A stretch of 15,018 nt of DNA, taken from NCBI GenBank assembly GCA_003233075.1, contig QIKQ01000321.1, forward strand, positions 1 through 15,018, read 5' to 3'. The notes below the pieces were generated by a model. That model ran no database searches, was not told the origin of the DNA, and saw only the letters and a program-made list of their open reading frames with translations. Positions 6,338-14,517 of the stretch are shown in pieces. Source of the stretch: Gammaproteobacteria bacterium. Its GTDB lineage: Bacteria; Pseudomonadota; Gammaproteobacteria; SZUA-21. Within the stretch, counting starts at the first letter, position 1, and every line of letters begins with the position of its first letter. A program made the translations under genes and the position numbers.

Positions 6338-7999
6338 TCAAGCAAATGGAGGCTCACCCAGATTCAAAACAATTTTTTGACCAGTAATTGCATCCGACCA
6401 TGGCGATGCGAGAAAAGCGATGCTCTGCGCTACCTCAATCGGTTTTATATGGCGGTCATAAGGGCGTGACTGCGCAATTTTACTACGATACGCTGTGGGT
6501 ATCCCCGCTACTAAGTCAGTTTCCGCCATGTTAGGGGCAACAATATTTGCCTGTACATTATTTTTCACAAGATCTTTAGCAAGGCTTTTAGTGTACCCCT
6601 CCAAAGCACTCTTCGCAGCGATATATTTTGCTTGCCCCGACGGCGGGTTCGCAACAGCTATTGTCGAAAGATTGATCACCTTGCCGCCTTTGTTTCGCTT
6701 AAATCCAGGTATCGCATGCTGACAACAGAGATGAGCTCCTTTAAGCGCAACTTCTAACTCACCTAGAAAATCATTCCAGTTTAACTGTTCTAAATCAGCC
6801 GCAGAAAACTCTTTTACCGCATTGTTAACTAGAATATCAACATCACCAAACCTCTCTGCAATTACACTATATAATTGAGCCACACTATCTTCAGACGTAA
6901 CATTACATTGACACACAAGTACTTCACCGCCTGCAGCAGTAATATCATCTGCAATAAGCTGAGCATCACTACTACCTCGGTAGTAAGTAACAACAACTTT
7001 ACAACCCAGCATTGCTAACAATTTAGCAGTAGTTTCTCCAATTCCACGGGACGAGCCAGTCACTAGAGCAACCTTTCCTTTCAGCCCCATGTCATGCAGA
7101 CCACTATCAAGAATTTCATTACATGTAAGCATTTTCACAGGAGGTGGATTAACCAGCGACTCAATCTTACCCTCAGCGAGTTGCTGTCCACCACTTTCAA
7201 TCGTAACGGCAGTTTTAACAACCTCTGAGGCTTTCGATATACGCCTTATAACGGTATGTAAATAGCATGGTGTATTGAGAGGTACAGCTTGAGTAAAATC
7301 AATTTTGAAACTTGAAAATGTCGCATAACGGCCCGGAATTTTCATGCCAACAATGGTGGATAGCAATAACGAAGCAATCAAATTAGTGCTCGGAAGCGTA
7401 TTAGCTTCAATAAAGCCAGCATCACAGGAAAGCACTTTCATTAAAAAATAGCTAAGCTTCTCGCCATCAAGTTGAAAAGCATAGCTATCTTTATTGCCTA
7501 CAGCTAGAGAATCCAGCGTATGTCTCTCTTCATCCAGTTCATTCGCCAGCAAACTAGCAGTACCTGACACATGTTGATCGCATAAAAACTCTCCTGAAGG
7601 GGAACTCGTATAAAATCCCCCTTTAATCTCTGTTACCTTTTCCTGTTGCGGCAGTTTCAAAATCACCGTCTCGAATTCAAACGCATTAACATCACCACTG
7701 TCTGTCGATACTGGTGTGTATCTAGTTTTAACAACTACCTGTTGTTCATAATGAATCGGCTTTAAAAAGCGGGTTCGAAATGAAGTAAACTGTACATTTT
7801 TCCTAGGAAATTCTTCGGTTAAAAAAGCCAGAAAACTAAAAGGCAACATGCCATGCACAATACGAGTACGGAACCTAGATGTTCGTGCCACTTCCTCATT
7901 CAGATGCAATGAGTTGACATCACTTGTTAATGAAGCAAAGGCATTAACCATCGCCTCACTAACGCAAAGCGTAGATTCAAATTCTTTTGGACTAGTCAC
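6338..7999 (-). CDS. Hot-dog (MaoC-like) / SDR fusion oxidoreductase
   Basis: A 553-residue two-part enzyme. Residues 1 to about 290 look like a double hot-dog unit. The first copy has the hydratase-2-like motif SDVNSLH (Asp27, His32), then IVHGM at 47-51 and FLKPI at 78-82. The second copy (about 170-290) is recognisable from FKIDFTQAVPLNTPCYLHTV but lacks an obvious Asp/His pair. Residues about 304-553 form a FabG-like SDR with TGSSRGIG (314-321), VNNA (391-394), Ser445, Tyr459 and Lys463. The Arg in the glycine motif favours NADPH. The Asn of the usual SDR tetrad seems replaced by Ala418. The combination suggests reduction of a 3-ketoacyl thioester and hydration/dehydration at the beta carbon, on ACP or CoA. 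Start is GTG at 7999, five bases after the acyltransferase stop. No ketosynthase is present in the window, so the substrate is uncertain. Confidence 0.88.
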   Translation of the reverse strand: MTSPKEFESTLCVSEAMVNAFASLTSDVNSLHLNEEVARTSRFRTRIVHGMLPFSFLAFLTEEFPRKNVQFTSFRTRFLKPIHYEQQVVVKTRYTPVSTDSGDVNAFEFETVILKLPQQEKVTEIKGGFYTSSPSGEFLCDQHVSGTASLLANELDEERHTLDSLAVGNKDSYAFQLDGEKLSYFLMKVLSCDAGFIEANTLPSTNLIASLLLSTIVGMKIPGRYATFSSFKIDFTQAVPLNTPCYLHTVIRRISKASEVVKTAVTIESGGQQLAEGKIESLVNPPPVKMLTCNEILDSGLHDMGLKGKVALVTGSSRGIGETTAKLLAMLGCKVVVTYYRGSSDAQLIADDITAAGGEVLVCQCNVTSEDSVAQLYSVIAERFGDVDILVNNAVKEFSAADLEQLNWNDFLGELEVALKGAHLCCQHAIPGFKRNKGGKVINLSTIAVANPPSGQAKYIAAKSALEGYTKSLAKDLVKNNVQANIVAPNMAETDLVAGIPTAYRSKIAQSRPYDRHIKPIEVAQSIAFLASPWSDAITGQKIVLNLGEPPFA

Positions 8000-8004
8000 A
8001 AGTA

Positions 8005-8532
8005 TTAGCGCCTAGTGAAAATTACTTTTGCAGGATTACCTTGCACAATTGTATTAGGTGCAATCTTTCCCGAGACAACAGAATTAGGGGTAATGATGAC
8101 ATTCACACCAACCTGTGCACCATCAAGAATCACACAACCAGCACCCACCCATACATTTGAACCAAGGCTAATGCCCTTTGAAGTTTTTTCCTGCTGACAA
8201 ATCGGTGTATCAAGCGCATCATAACGATAATTATTACCAACAATTGTGGTATTAGAACCAATCATGCAGTGGTCTCCAATTAAAACCCCACCTTTATCAG
8301 CAGAAATAAAACAACTCGTTCCAATTGAAACATCATGACCGATAGTCAACTCACCATCAGATGCTTTTATTTTTGTAAAAGAACTTATTTGAGTGCCTTT
8401 ACCAATTGAAATCAATGGTGACAGTTCAACTTCGGACTTAGGGCTCACCTTGCAACCGGATTTAAGTAAATACAGCATCGTCGTTAGAGGTGCTGGTATC
8501 AAGAAACGCCTTATGATTTTTCCTAGATTCAT
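8005..8532 (-). CDS. Left-handed beta-helix (hexapeptide-repeat) acyltransferase
   Basis: A 175-residue protein built of isoleucine-patch hexapeptide repeats, the trimeric LbH fold of WbbJ/CatB/NodL-type acyltransferases. Repeats run from about residue 40 (ISIGKGTQIS) to about 165. The conserved C-terminal stretch is LGSNVWVGAGCVILDGAQVG, followed by PNSVVSGKIAPNTIVQGNPAKVI. The loop that normally carries the catalytic His in this subgroup reads GNNYRYDALDTPI, with Tyr102 apparently at the His position. The enzyme would transfer an acetyl or other acyl group to a hydroxyl or amino group of a sugar. Its position six bases after the acyl carrier protein gene suggests it could use an ACP-bound donor, which is inference. 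The N-terminal 30 residues are basic and hydrophobic but too short for a confident membrane anchor. Start is the ATG at 8532. The Shine-Dalgarno is weak. Confidence 0.9.
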   Translation of the reverse strand: MNLGKIIRRFLIPAPLTTMLYLLKSGCKVSPKSEVELSPLISIGKGTQISSFTKIKASDGELTIGHDVSIGTSCFISADKGGVLIGDHCMIGSNTTIVGNNYRYDALDTPICQQEKTSKGISLGSNVWVGAGCVILDGAQVGVNVIITPNSVVSGKIAPNTIVQGNPAKVIFTRR

Positions 8533-8538
8533 GAGTCA

Positions 8539-8766
8539 TTACTTCGCATGATTATTGACAATATCAGACAACGACTTCACATCCACAATCGCCTCAACCT
8601 CATCCATTGATAAGTTAATGCTAAATTCTTCTTCTATTGCTGTCACTAATTTTAAGTGATTCATTGAATCCCAGTTATCAAGATTCTCAGGGCTAGTGTC
8701 CGGGGTAATATCATCTTCATCGACACCAAATACTTCAGAAACAACTTCCATTAGATTTCCATCCAT
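8539..8766 (-). CDS. Acyl carrier protein
   Basis: A 75-residue acidic four-helix protein with the phosphopantetheine site in NLDNWDSMNHLKL. Ser34, counted from the chosen start, is the attachment residue of the DSM motif. The remaining pattern (LVTAIEEEF, then DEVEAIVDVKSLSDIV) is standard for discrete carrier proteins. A GTG at 8772 overlaps the upstream stop, but the GGAG Shine-Dalgarno is only one base from it and seven bases from the ATG at 8766, so the ATG is the better start. The gene lies between the FkbH-like gene and the acyltransferase, as expected for the carrier that receives a glyceryl or other short acyl group. It needs a phosphopantetheinyl transferase encoded elsewhere. It is probably not the housekeeping fatty-acid carrier, because it lacks fab neighbours and sits in a polysaccharide locus. 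Confidence 0.95.
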   Translation of the reverse strand: MDGNLMEVVSEVFGVDEDDITPDTSPENLDNWDSMNHLKLVTAIEEEFSINLSMDEVEAIVDVKSLSDIVNNHAK

Positions 8767-8768
8767 TC

Positions 8769-10631
8769 TCACTCTCCAACGTAAATTTCAATACCAATAC
8801 ATTCCAATGACTCAGCGCCCTTCGCTTTTGACTTAAGCTCATAACGCATCCTTCCATTGTCGCCCTTTTCCACTAAATCAAATCCCTGATCATCAAAAAA
8901 ACTTTTAACAGGCACATTCTTTGCTGTGGGGATATATTCAGCCACCAGCTGCCTAGCATAAGCAGCTGGTAAATATTTTTCTTTGATAACATTCATAATA
9001 ACCGTTTCTATCGCGCGACCCATCGCTCGACAACTCATAATAAAGCTATCAATATAAGCAATGTCATCTTTTATCTCCACTAACACGACGCCAATCATCC
9101 CCAAGTCACCAAAATTATCAGTCACCGAAATCGAAAACAAATCAAAACTCTCATTCTCGATAAAATTTTCTATTTCAGGCACACCATGTCGTTTTGTCGT
9201 TACATTAAATTGATTTGTTTTGCTAAATAACTGATGCACACGCTGAATATTTTCCTTTTTCGCGATCTCAATAGTCACCTTAGTGCCAAGACTGCTAAGA
9301 AACGTGCTCATATCACCAATCTCTTCTCTAGTATCTTCACGCTGGGCATTTGCAGCATATTGTTCTGTTTTATGAGCATCTTCTTCTGTCAAAAAAAGCT
9401 TTTCAAAATATGGGCTACGCATGAGAATATTCAAATAGGTACTCGGGTCTTTAGGGAGATCAGGGACTACCACTTCCTTAAGTGTGCTTTTTACTAACGC
9501 TCTTTCCACCGGATTATCATCGAGAAAAACAAAGCTATCAATGCCAATACTTAATCCTTTTGCCATTGATACTAGGTTGGTATGTTTAGGATCCCAGTTA
9601 ATTCTTTTGGTAGCAAAGTCGCTTAATCCTAACGGCATCTCAGTTCGCTTTTCAAAAGCCTCTTCAACATCTTCCAGGTTGTTTTTACTCGCCAATGTAA
9701 GAATAATGCCACGCTGTTTTAAGTTTTTAATATAAGTCTGCAGCGCATAGTAAATTTCACCCTCAGGATACCCCTTTCCAATCTTAATACCATCAACACC
9801 ATCCTCTCCAATAACCCCACCCCACAGCGTATTATCCAGATCCAGCACAAGGTTTTTCTTTGTTTTTCCCGCGATCGCAATGATGTAACGATTCAACTCA
9901 CTTGCTAATGCTTGCAGCCCCACATCATTCAGTTCCATTTTGGCAAGATACAGCATCTTGCTATCCGTTACATTTTCTTTGCCAACACGGGCAAGCACAT
10001 TATTTTTATCGACTAGAAAAACACGATTATTATTTCGCAAGCTTCCAATCAACGCGAGGTTAAGCCGTGAATACCATTCGGTTTCACTTTGTTGCTGTTT
10101 TAAATCAGCTATACCACCTTGCGGATAAGCTGGCTGTAAAAAATTAGACACTAACAAGTACGCGTTGGTTTGCTTGATAGCTAAATTAGCAAGCTGTGAT
10201 ATTAATGAAATAATTCGCTCTTGCTCTGCGAGCTTTAGCGCATCATCTAATGACAGAAATTTCTCACAAATAAGGGGCGCAAGCCCCCGGACAGATAAAT
10301 CGAGATGAATGATATCCGGTTGAAATAAAATAGTCCCTGAGGTTTCAGATAATAACTCCTGAAAGTATTGATCATATGGAGCAATATAACTCTCAACATT
10401 TACTCCATGCATAGCAGAAATAACGCTTACATACGGTGCTAGAGTATCAATCGTATGATTGGACAAATAAGCAACTTTCAAATCAGCGTTTGCTCGTGTC
10501 TTTTCTATCTGTCGATTCACTAACTCAATCTCTCGTGTATTGAGTGAAGTGTAATCTAGCTCTTTAATAATTGAATATAAAGCATTCCAGTCCGGCGTAC
10601 TTTTGATGTTTTTTTTAGTCTCTTTGTCCAT
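8769..10631 (-). CDS. HAD-IIIC family FkbH-like protein (glyceryl-ACP forming type)
   Basis: About 620 residues, a typical full length for FkbH-like proteins. Characterised members dephosphorylate 1,3-bisphosphoglycerate and load the glyceryl group onto the phosphopantetheine of an acyl carrier protein. An N-terminal domain of about 250 residues precedes the HAD core, which has LVLDLDNTLWGG with the two catalytic Asp residues near 264 and 266. SKNN near 316-319 and FLDDNP near 369-374 are the later HAD motifs. The C-terminal region (about 450-600) is GNAT-like, with TNQFN and SCRAMGRAIE. The frame extends upstream to a TTG at 10640, but an AAAGG sits too close to that codon, so I prefer the ATG at 10631 (12-base spacing). 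The stop overlaps a GTG of the acyl carrier protein frame. Direct adjacency to that gene strongly supports the assigned role. The acyl unit actually loaded is inference from the family. Confidence 0.93.
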   Translation of the reverse strand: MDKETKKNIKSTPDWNALYSIIKELDYTSLNTREIELVNRQIEKTRANADLKVAYLSNHTIDTLAPYVSVISAMHGVNVESYIAPYDQYFQELLSETSGTILFQPDIIHLDLSVRGLAPLICEKFLSLDDALKLAEQERIISLISQLANLAIKQTNAYLLVSNFLQPAYPQGGIADLKQQQSETEWYSRLNLALIGSLRNNNRVFLVDKNNVLARVGKENVTDSKMLYLAKMELNDVGLQALASELNRYIIAIAGKTKKNLVLDLDNTLWGGVIGEDGVDGIKIGKGYPEGEIYYALQTYIKNLKQRGIILTLASKNNLEDVEEAFEKRTEMPLGLSDFATKRINWDPKHTNLVSMAKGLSIGIDSFVFLDDNPVERALVKSTLKEVVVPDLPKDPSTYLNILMRSPYFEKLFLTEEDAHKTEQYAANAQREDTREEIGDMSTFLSSLGTKVTIEIAKKENIQRVHQLFSKTNQFNVTTKRHGVPEIENFIENESFDLFSISVTDNFGDLGMIGVVLVEIKDDIAYIDSFIMSCRAMGRAIETVIMNVIKEKYLPAAYARQLVAEYIPTAKNVPVKSFFDDQGFDLVEKGDNGRMRYELKSKAKGAESLECIGIEIYVGE

Positions 10632-10646
10632 AAAATTCAAGTACCT

Positions 10647-11636
10647 TTAAAGATAACCATTTTCTTTATACCAAGCTGCAGTCCGCTTCATTCCCTCTTC
10701 TAGTGATACCTTAGGCGCATATCCAAGGACACGCTTAGCCTTATCAATATTGAATGCTCGATTATTTTTAAAAAATCGGACACGGCGCACATGCAGTGGA
10801 GGCTCCACACCAAAAGGCCTAAATATTTTCTCACACACAATCGCAGCATAATAAAATAGAGGATAAGGGAAACGAAGCTTCGGTGGAGGCGCGCCAACCG
10901 CCCTAGCGACAACATCGATATAATTCTCCAGCGGGAGATAATCACTACCACCAATCAATAGTTTTTCTTTATCAATCCCAGGCGTCTCTATTGCTTTAAT
11001 AAAACCGTCGACAATATCGTCGATATAAACAGCATGAAAGTTCTCCTGACAAGGGCCAACTTTAAAAAAGGTTCTTTTTTTAAGCATTTTAAACATCTTA
11101 AGCATGCGCATATCACCCGGCCCATACATTGATGTTGGCCTAACCACGACAAGTTCCATTGTCGTCTTTCCAGCCTGCTCAGTCACATACTGCTCCGCCT
11201 CAAGCTTCGTTTCCTGATACAGGTCTCCAGGCGCGAACTCGGTCTCTTCTGTTGCAGGACTCACCTTCACACTGCCATGTACGCCAATGGTAGAGCAATG
11301 AACAAAGCGACTTACCCCGGCACCATTGGCAGCATTGTAGATATTCTTCGTGCCGTCCACATTAATATGATGATAGCTTTCAGGTGGCCCAGAAGCTGTG
11401 CGAAAATTAGAGACTAAATGAACGACATATTGACACCCCTCACACAGGCGTTTTGCCGCTTCAGGGTCTGCAATATCGCCAATCACAACATTCACAGCCT
11501 GATGAGCAAGTTGCTTAGCTTTGCCTTCATCTCGCGCCAAGATGTTAATTTGATACCCCTCGTCAATTAACCGGGTAGTAAGATGCGAACCTAAAAACCC
11601 GGTTGCACCAGTAATTGCTATTTTTCCTTTGTCCAC
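10647..11636 (-). CDS. NAD-dependent epimerase/dehydratase family protein (extended SDR)
   Basis: A 329-residue extended short-chain dehydrogenase/reductase of the nucleotide-sugar epimerase type. The N-terminal Rossmann motif is ITGATGFLG (8-16). DIADPEA, an acidic loop after beta 3, is at about 54-60. The catalytic Ser/Thr lies in HCSTIGVHG (about 113-121), and the Tyr-x3-Lys pair is Y140 and K144 in YQETK. The C-terminal region carries the substrate-domain helices and ends with AAWYKENGYL, a typical ending for these enzymes. Likely substrates are NDP-sugars or a similar 3-keto or hydroxyl intermediate. Some members of this branch act on lipid or steroid alcohols, so the exact reaction is open. 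Translation probably starts at the GTG at 11636, inside the last codons of the upstream gene. A GGAG lies 11 bases before it, which is rather long, and coupling to the upstream gene may compensate. Confidence 0.9.
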   Translation of the reverse strand: MDKGKIAITGATGFLGSHLTTRLIDEGYQINILARDEGKAKQLAHQAVNVVIGDIADPEAAKRLCEGCQYVVHLVSNFRTASGPPESYHHINVDGTKNIYNAANGAGVSRFVHCSTIGVHGSVKVSPATEETEFAPGDLYQETKLEAEQYVTEQAGKTTMELVVVRPTSMYGPGDMRMLKMFKMLKKRTFFKVGPCQENFHAVYIDDIVDGFIKAIETPGIDKEKLLIGGSDYLPLENYIDVVARAVGAPPPKLRFPYPLFYYAAIVCEKIFRPFGVEPPLHVRRVRFFKNNRAFNIDKAKRVLGYAPKVSLEEGMKRTAAWYKENGYL

Positions 11637-13291
11637 GACGGATACGTCTCCAGTAAGTCTCTTATATTTTCAGCCCTCATAGCCTGACTCCAGCCAAAAT
11701 GTCGCGCTAATATATCAGCACAACATTCAACCGTCTCCATCGCTGGTACCAAATAAGCACCAACATTGAGTCTTCTTAGCAATAAATCAGAAAGCGTAAA
11801 AACACGTTGATTTTCAATAATATACGCAATCAGGGCGAGCGAAATATTCGCCCCGCCCGGGACAACGCCCTGCAATTCCATATTCGCCTCAGCGATCACT
11901 GCTACTCTTTCAATCTTTGTGCCTAGGCAGCTTATGATCTCGCGTACAATGTCAGCTGACCACAGGTGTTTATATTTTACCTCACATCCCCGCAAAAACT
12001 CACCGTATTTATCGGTTGTTTGCCAATCAAACAATTTTTCGCTGTGAATAGCCTTTGCAAAGCGCCCTTTTGTATTTTCATTAATGACATCCAAACAACG
12101 AATTGACGATGAAAGCGCCGTAGTCAACTTTGTTCCCTGAATATACACCAGGCCACTAGGCCCACCATATTTATCAGCCATTTCAATCTCGGAATCAGCT
12201 ATTAGTTCAGGATCACCAATAGACGGCTTGCCACTCTTTACCGGTAACAATCCCACCTGAACACGGAACACGTCACTTAACATTAATACAACGCCACTCA
12301 ATACACTATTAATATCCTTTAGTATCAGTGTAATTTCATTCTGAGTCACATCATTCGCAGCAGCGATTCCGCCTTCACAATAAAAGTACCAAGTCCCAAT
12401 AGCAGTCGCATTTTCTGTCGGAGCCAAAAATAACATTCTACTAACTGCATTTTGACTAGCGGGAACCGTCAAACCAATAGCATCATCAACCAACCGCCGA
12501 TTAACTATAATGTTAACAGCCTTTGTGAAATACCATTTTTTTTGAGTCTGATCACAATATTTTTTAAAAAATGACCAAGGCCCAGTTGCATCTACAACGA
12601 GACCACATTTCACCCGAATTTCTTTTTGCGAAAACTTGTCAATAGCCACAATCCCTACCACCTGACCTGCTTCTGTTAGTATCTCAGTGACCGCAGTATA
12701 ATTTAAGGTATGAGCACCGAGTTCCTGAGCTGAAAAAAGGTATGATAATACCAACCTTTCAGCACTATGGACTGTCGCGTCATACCAAACGGCGCCGCCA
12801 GTGAAGCAATTATCTTTTATATCAGGAAACGCCTGTTTTAACTCACGCTTTGATAAAATGCCAGTATTTAGGATTTGTTTGCATTCAGATACCCCCCTGT
12901 TTCTTTCTGCACTCAATAGATCGTACAACTTAAATGCAGCGCCCACGATCCATTTATTTTTTGAGAGCTTTTTATACGTCGGGATGACACACTTCAGTGG
13001 AAAAACCAGATGAGGAGCAATAGATAATAATTTTGTCCGCTCAGAAACCGACAATCGAAGCCGTACAATGTCCAGTCGCTGTAAATACCTAACGCCACCA
13101 TGAATGATCTTCATGCTGTTTGCCGAGGTTCCACTGACAAAGTCATCTCGCTCTAGCAACAATACTTTATAACCTCTAATCGATGCCTGCCAAGCTAACG
13201 CACCACCGTGACTTCCACCGCCAACAATAACCATGTCATATGTATTGGATGTGTCGGGAACCAGATTATCTTTACCCGCTTGGCCACTCAT
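11618..13291 (-). CDS. FAD-dependent glycerol-3-phosphate dehydrogenase family protein (GlpD-like)
   Basis: A 557-residue flavoprotein of the GlpA/GlpD family. Classical members oxidise sn-glycerol-3-phosphate to dihydroxyacetone phosphate at the inner membrane and pass electrons to quinone. The dinucleotide-binding motif is MVIVGGGSHGG (about 20-30), followed by an acidic residue at the end of beta 2 (LLLERDD). The family signature SGTSANSMKIIHGGVRYLQ lies at about 53-71, LVVDATGPW at about 231-239 and a QGTKLTT segment near the end of the FAD domain. The C-terminal helical domain contains the usual LSDLLLRRLNVG stretch. Start is the ATG at 13291, overlapping the preceding stop as ATGA. The 3' end overlaps the epimerase start by 19 bases. 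There are no glpK, glpF or glpR genes nearby, and the setting is polysaccharide synthesis, so a biosynthetic role (for example supplying triose phosphate or oxidising a glycerol-phosphate-like precursor) is possible. That role is inference. Confidence 0.88.
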   Translation of the reverse strand: MSGQAGKDNLVPDTSNTYDMVIVGGGSHGGALAWQASIRGYKVLLLERDDFVSGTSANSMKIIHGGVRYLQRLDIVRLRLSVSERTKLLSIAPHLVFPLKCVIPTYKKLSKNKWIVGAAFKLYDLLSAERNRGVSECKQILNTGILSKRELKQAFPDIKDNCFTGGAVWYDATVHSAERLVLSYLFSAQELGAHTLNYTAVTEILTEAGQVVGIVAIDKFSQKEIRVKCGLVVDATGPWSFFKKYCDQTQKKWYFTKAVNIIVNRRLVDDAIGLTVPASQNAVSRMLFLAPTENATAIGTWYFYCEGGIAAANDVTQNEITLILKDINSVLSGVVLMLSDVFRVQVGLLPVKSGKPSIGDPELIADSEIEMADKYGGPSGLVYIQGTKLTTALSSSIRCLDVINENTKGRFAKAIHSEKLFDWQTTDKYGEFLRGCEVKYKHLWSADIVREIISCLGTKIERVAVIAEANMELQGVVPGGANISLALIAYIIENQRVFTLSDLLLRRLNVGAYLVPAMETVECCADILARHFGWSQAMRAENIRDLLETYPSWTKEK

Positions 13292-14454
13292 AAACGAGGC
13301 TCTACCAACGTATAGATTTCATCAACACGGGATTTAAATGCCGAGTAGCTGTGTTCTTTTTCAATAAAAACCTTTGCATTTTCCGCAAGTTTAACTCGCA
13401 GTGGCGCATCAGAAATAAGCGAAGACATTCCATTAGAAAATTCACGCTCCAATGGTTCAGACAACATACCTGTCTCACTGCTCATCACTTGTGTATGTGT
13501 TGGTAATCTGGTGGCTAACACAACCGTTCCGGAATCAAGGTAGCTATAGATCTTCATCGGTGTGTTAACACCATGAATACGGGGTGAAACCAGAATGTCG
13601 GCTTGAGACATATATTGACCGATATTTTTCACGGGGCGCCGCCCAATAATCAATACATTACCACCAATCCCTGAGACGCTAACAATCCCTTTATACTTTG
13701 CAATATCAGCGTCAGACCCACCGATAATAACCAGCACACAATCCGCCGCTGTTTCTAGCGTAAGCTGAAAACTTTTGAGCAATAAATCGATCCCCTGATA
13801 CGACTCAAGGTTGCCTATATACATCAACATGATTTTATCATTGTCAACCCCAAGCTCTTCCCTCAAGGATTGAGTTCTCTCTGCATCATTATGAGGCTGA
13901 ACAAGCGATATATCTTTTAATACAACCATGTTTTTAGTGCGATATTTTCGAACATCATTCGCTAACGCATCACATACCGGCACAACAACAGCTGCAAATC
14001 TAATCGGTAAGCTTTCAAAAAAACCTAGGAGCTTTTCCACTGGGCGTAGCCAGCAAAATTTATCTACCAACTGCGTCGTCATTGATGAATCAATATCAAC
14101 AATAAAAGGCACCCTCCTTAATGGACATAAAAGCAGCGCCATAAAAGAAGACTCTTCTACTGCATGCACAACATCATATTTTCTAGTCAACATAAAACAG
14201 GTGAAACGCGCCATCATATGAAGATCACAAAGAAGCTTTTTAAGTGAAAAACCCGGTTTTATCGCCCCAATTGAAAACCAGGGCTTGACTCTTTCGATTT
14301 TCAGGCCTGGATATGATCGATCACTACCCTCATGAAAGGTCAGCAAGTCAACCTCATCACCTCGTTCACTTAATGCCTTTAAAAGTAAATCAACGGCAAT
14401 CGGCGTACCTCGCTCCTGGTAAAACGGGTGGGGAGCCATTACAAGAACCTTCAT
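13288..14454 (-). CDS. Family 4 glycosyltransferase (GT-B fold)
   Basis: This is a 388-residue retaining glycosyltransferase of the GT4/RfaB type, expected to add a sugar from a nucleotide donor to a lipid-linked oligosaccharide at the cytoplasmic face of the inner membrane. The N-terminal Rossmann domain opens with MKVLVMAPHPFYQERGTP, a start common in this subfamily, and HAVEESS follows at about residues 97-103. The linker region has VVLKDISLV. The C-terminal donor-binding domain starts with MYIGNLESYQGID (about 211-223) and has IIGG at 243-246. The usual E-x7-E motif of the family is replaced by NTPMKIYSYLDSG (297-309), a variant known in some GT4 subgroups. Length is normal. The ATG at 14454 has a GAGG Shine-Dalgarno seven bases upstream. 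The stop overlaps the start of the FAD oxidoreductase as ATGA, which indicates translational coupling. Donor and acceptor sugars cannot be read from the sequence. Confidence 0.93.
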   Translation of the reverse strand: MKVLVMAPHPFYQERGTPIAVDLLLKALSERGDEVDLLTFHEGSDRSYPGLKIERVKPWFSIGAIKPGFSLKKLLCDLHMMARFTCFMLTRKYDVVHAVEESSFMALLLCPLRRVPFIVDIDSSMTTQLVDKFCWLRPVEKLLGFFESLPIRFAAVVVPVCDALANDVRKYRTKNMVVLKDISLVQPHNDAERTQSLREELGVDNDKIMLMYIGNLESYQGIDLLLKSFQLTLETAADCVLVIIGGSDADIAKYKGIVSVSGIGGNVLIIGRRPVKNIGQYMSQADILVSPRIHGVNTPMKIYSYLDSGTVVLATRLPTHTQVMSSETGMLSEPLEREFSNGMSSLISDAPLRVKLAENAKVFIEKEHSYSAFKSRVDEIYTLVEPRL

Positions 14455-14517
14455 AGTATAGCCTCTAACATTCCATTTAATTTCTCATGATTTCTAACAG
14501 ATAAACGAATAAATGCT

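Noticed and set aside
9234..9735. Two plus-strand open frames of 83-87 codons
   Set aside because: Both are antisense to the FkbH-like gene, with no recognisable motif and no ribosome-binding site considered convincing.
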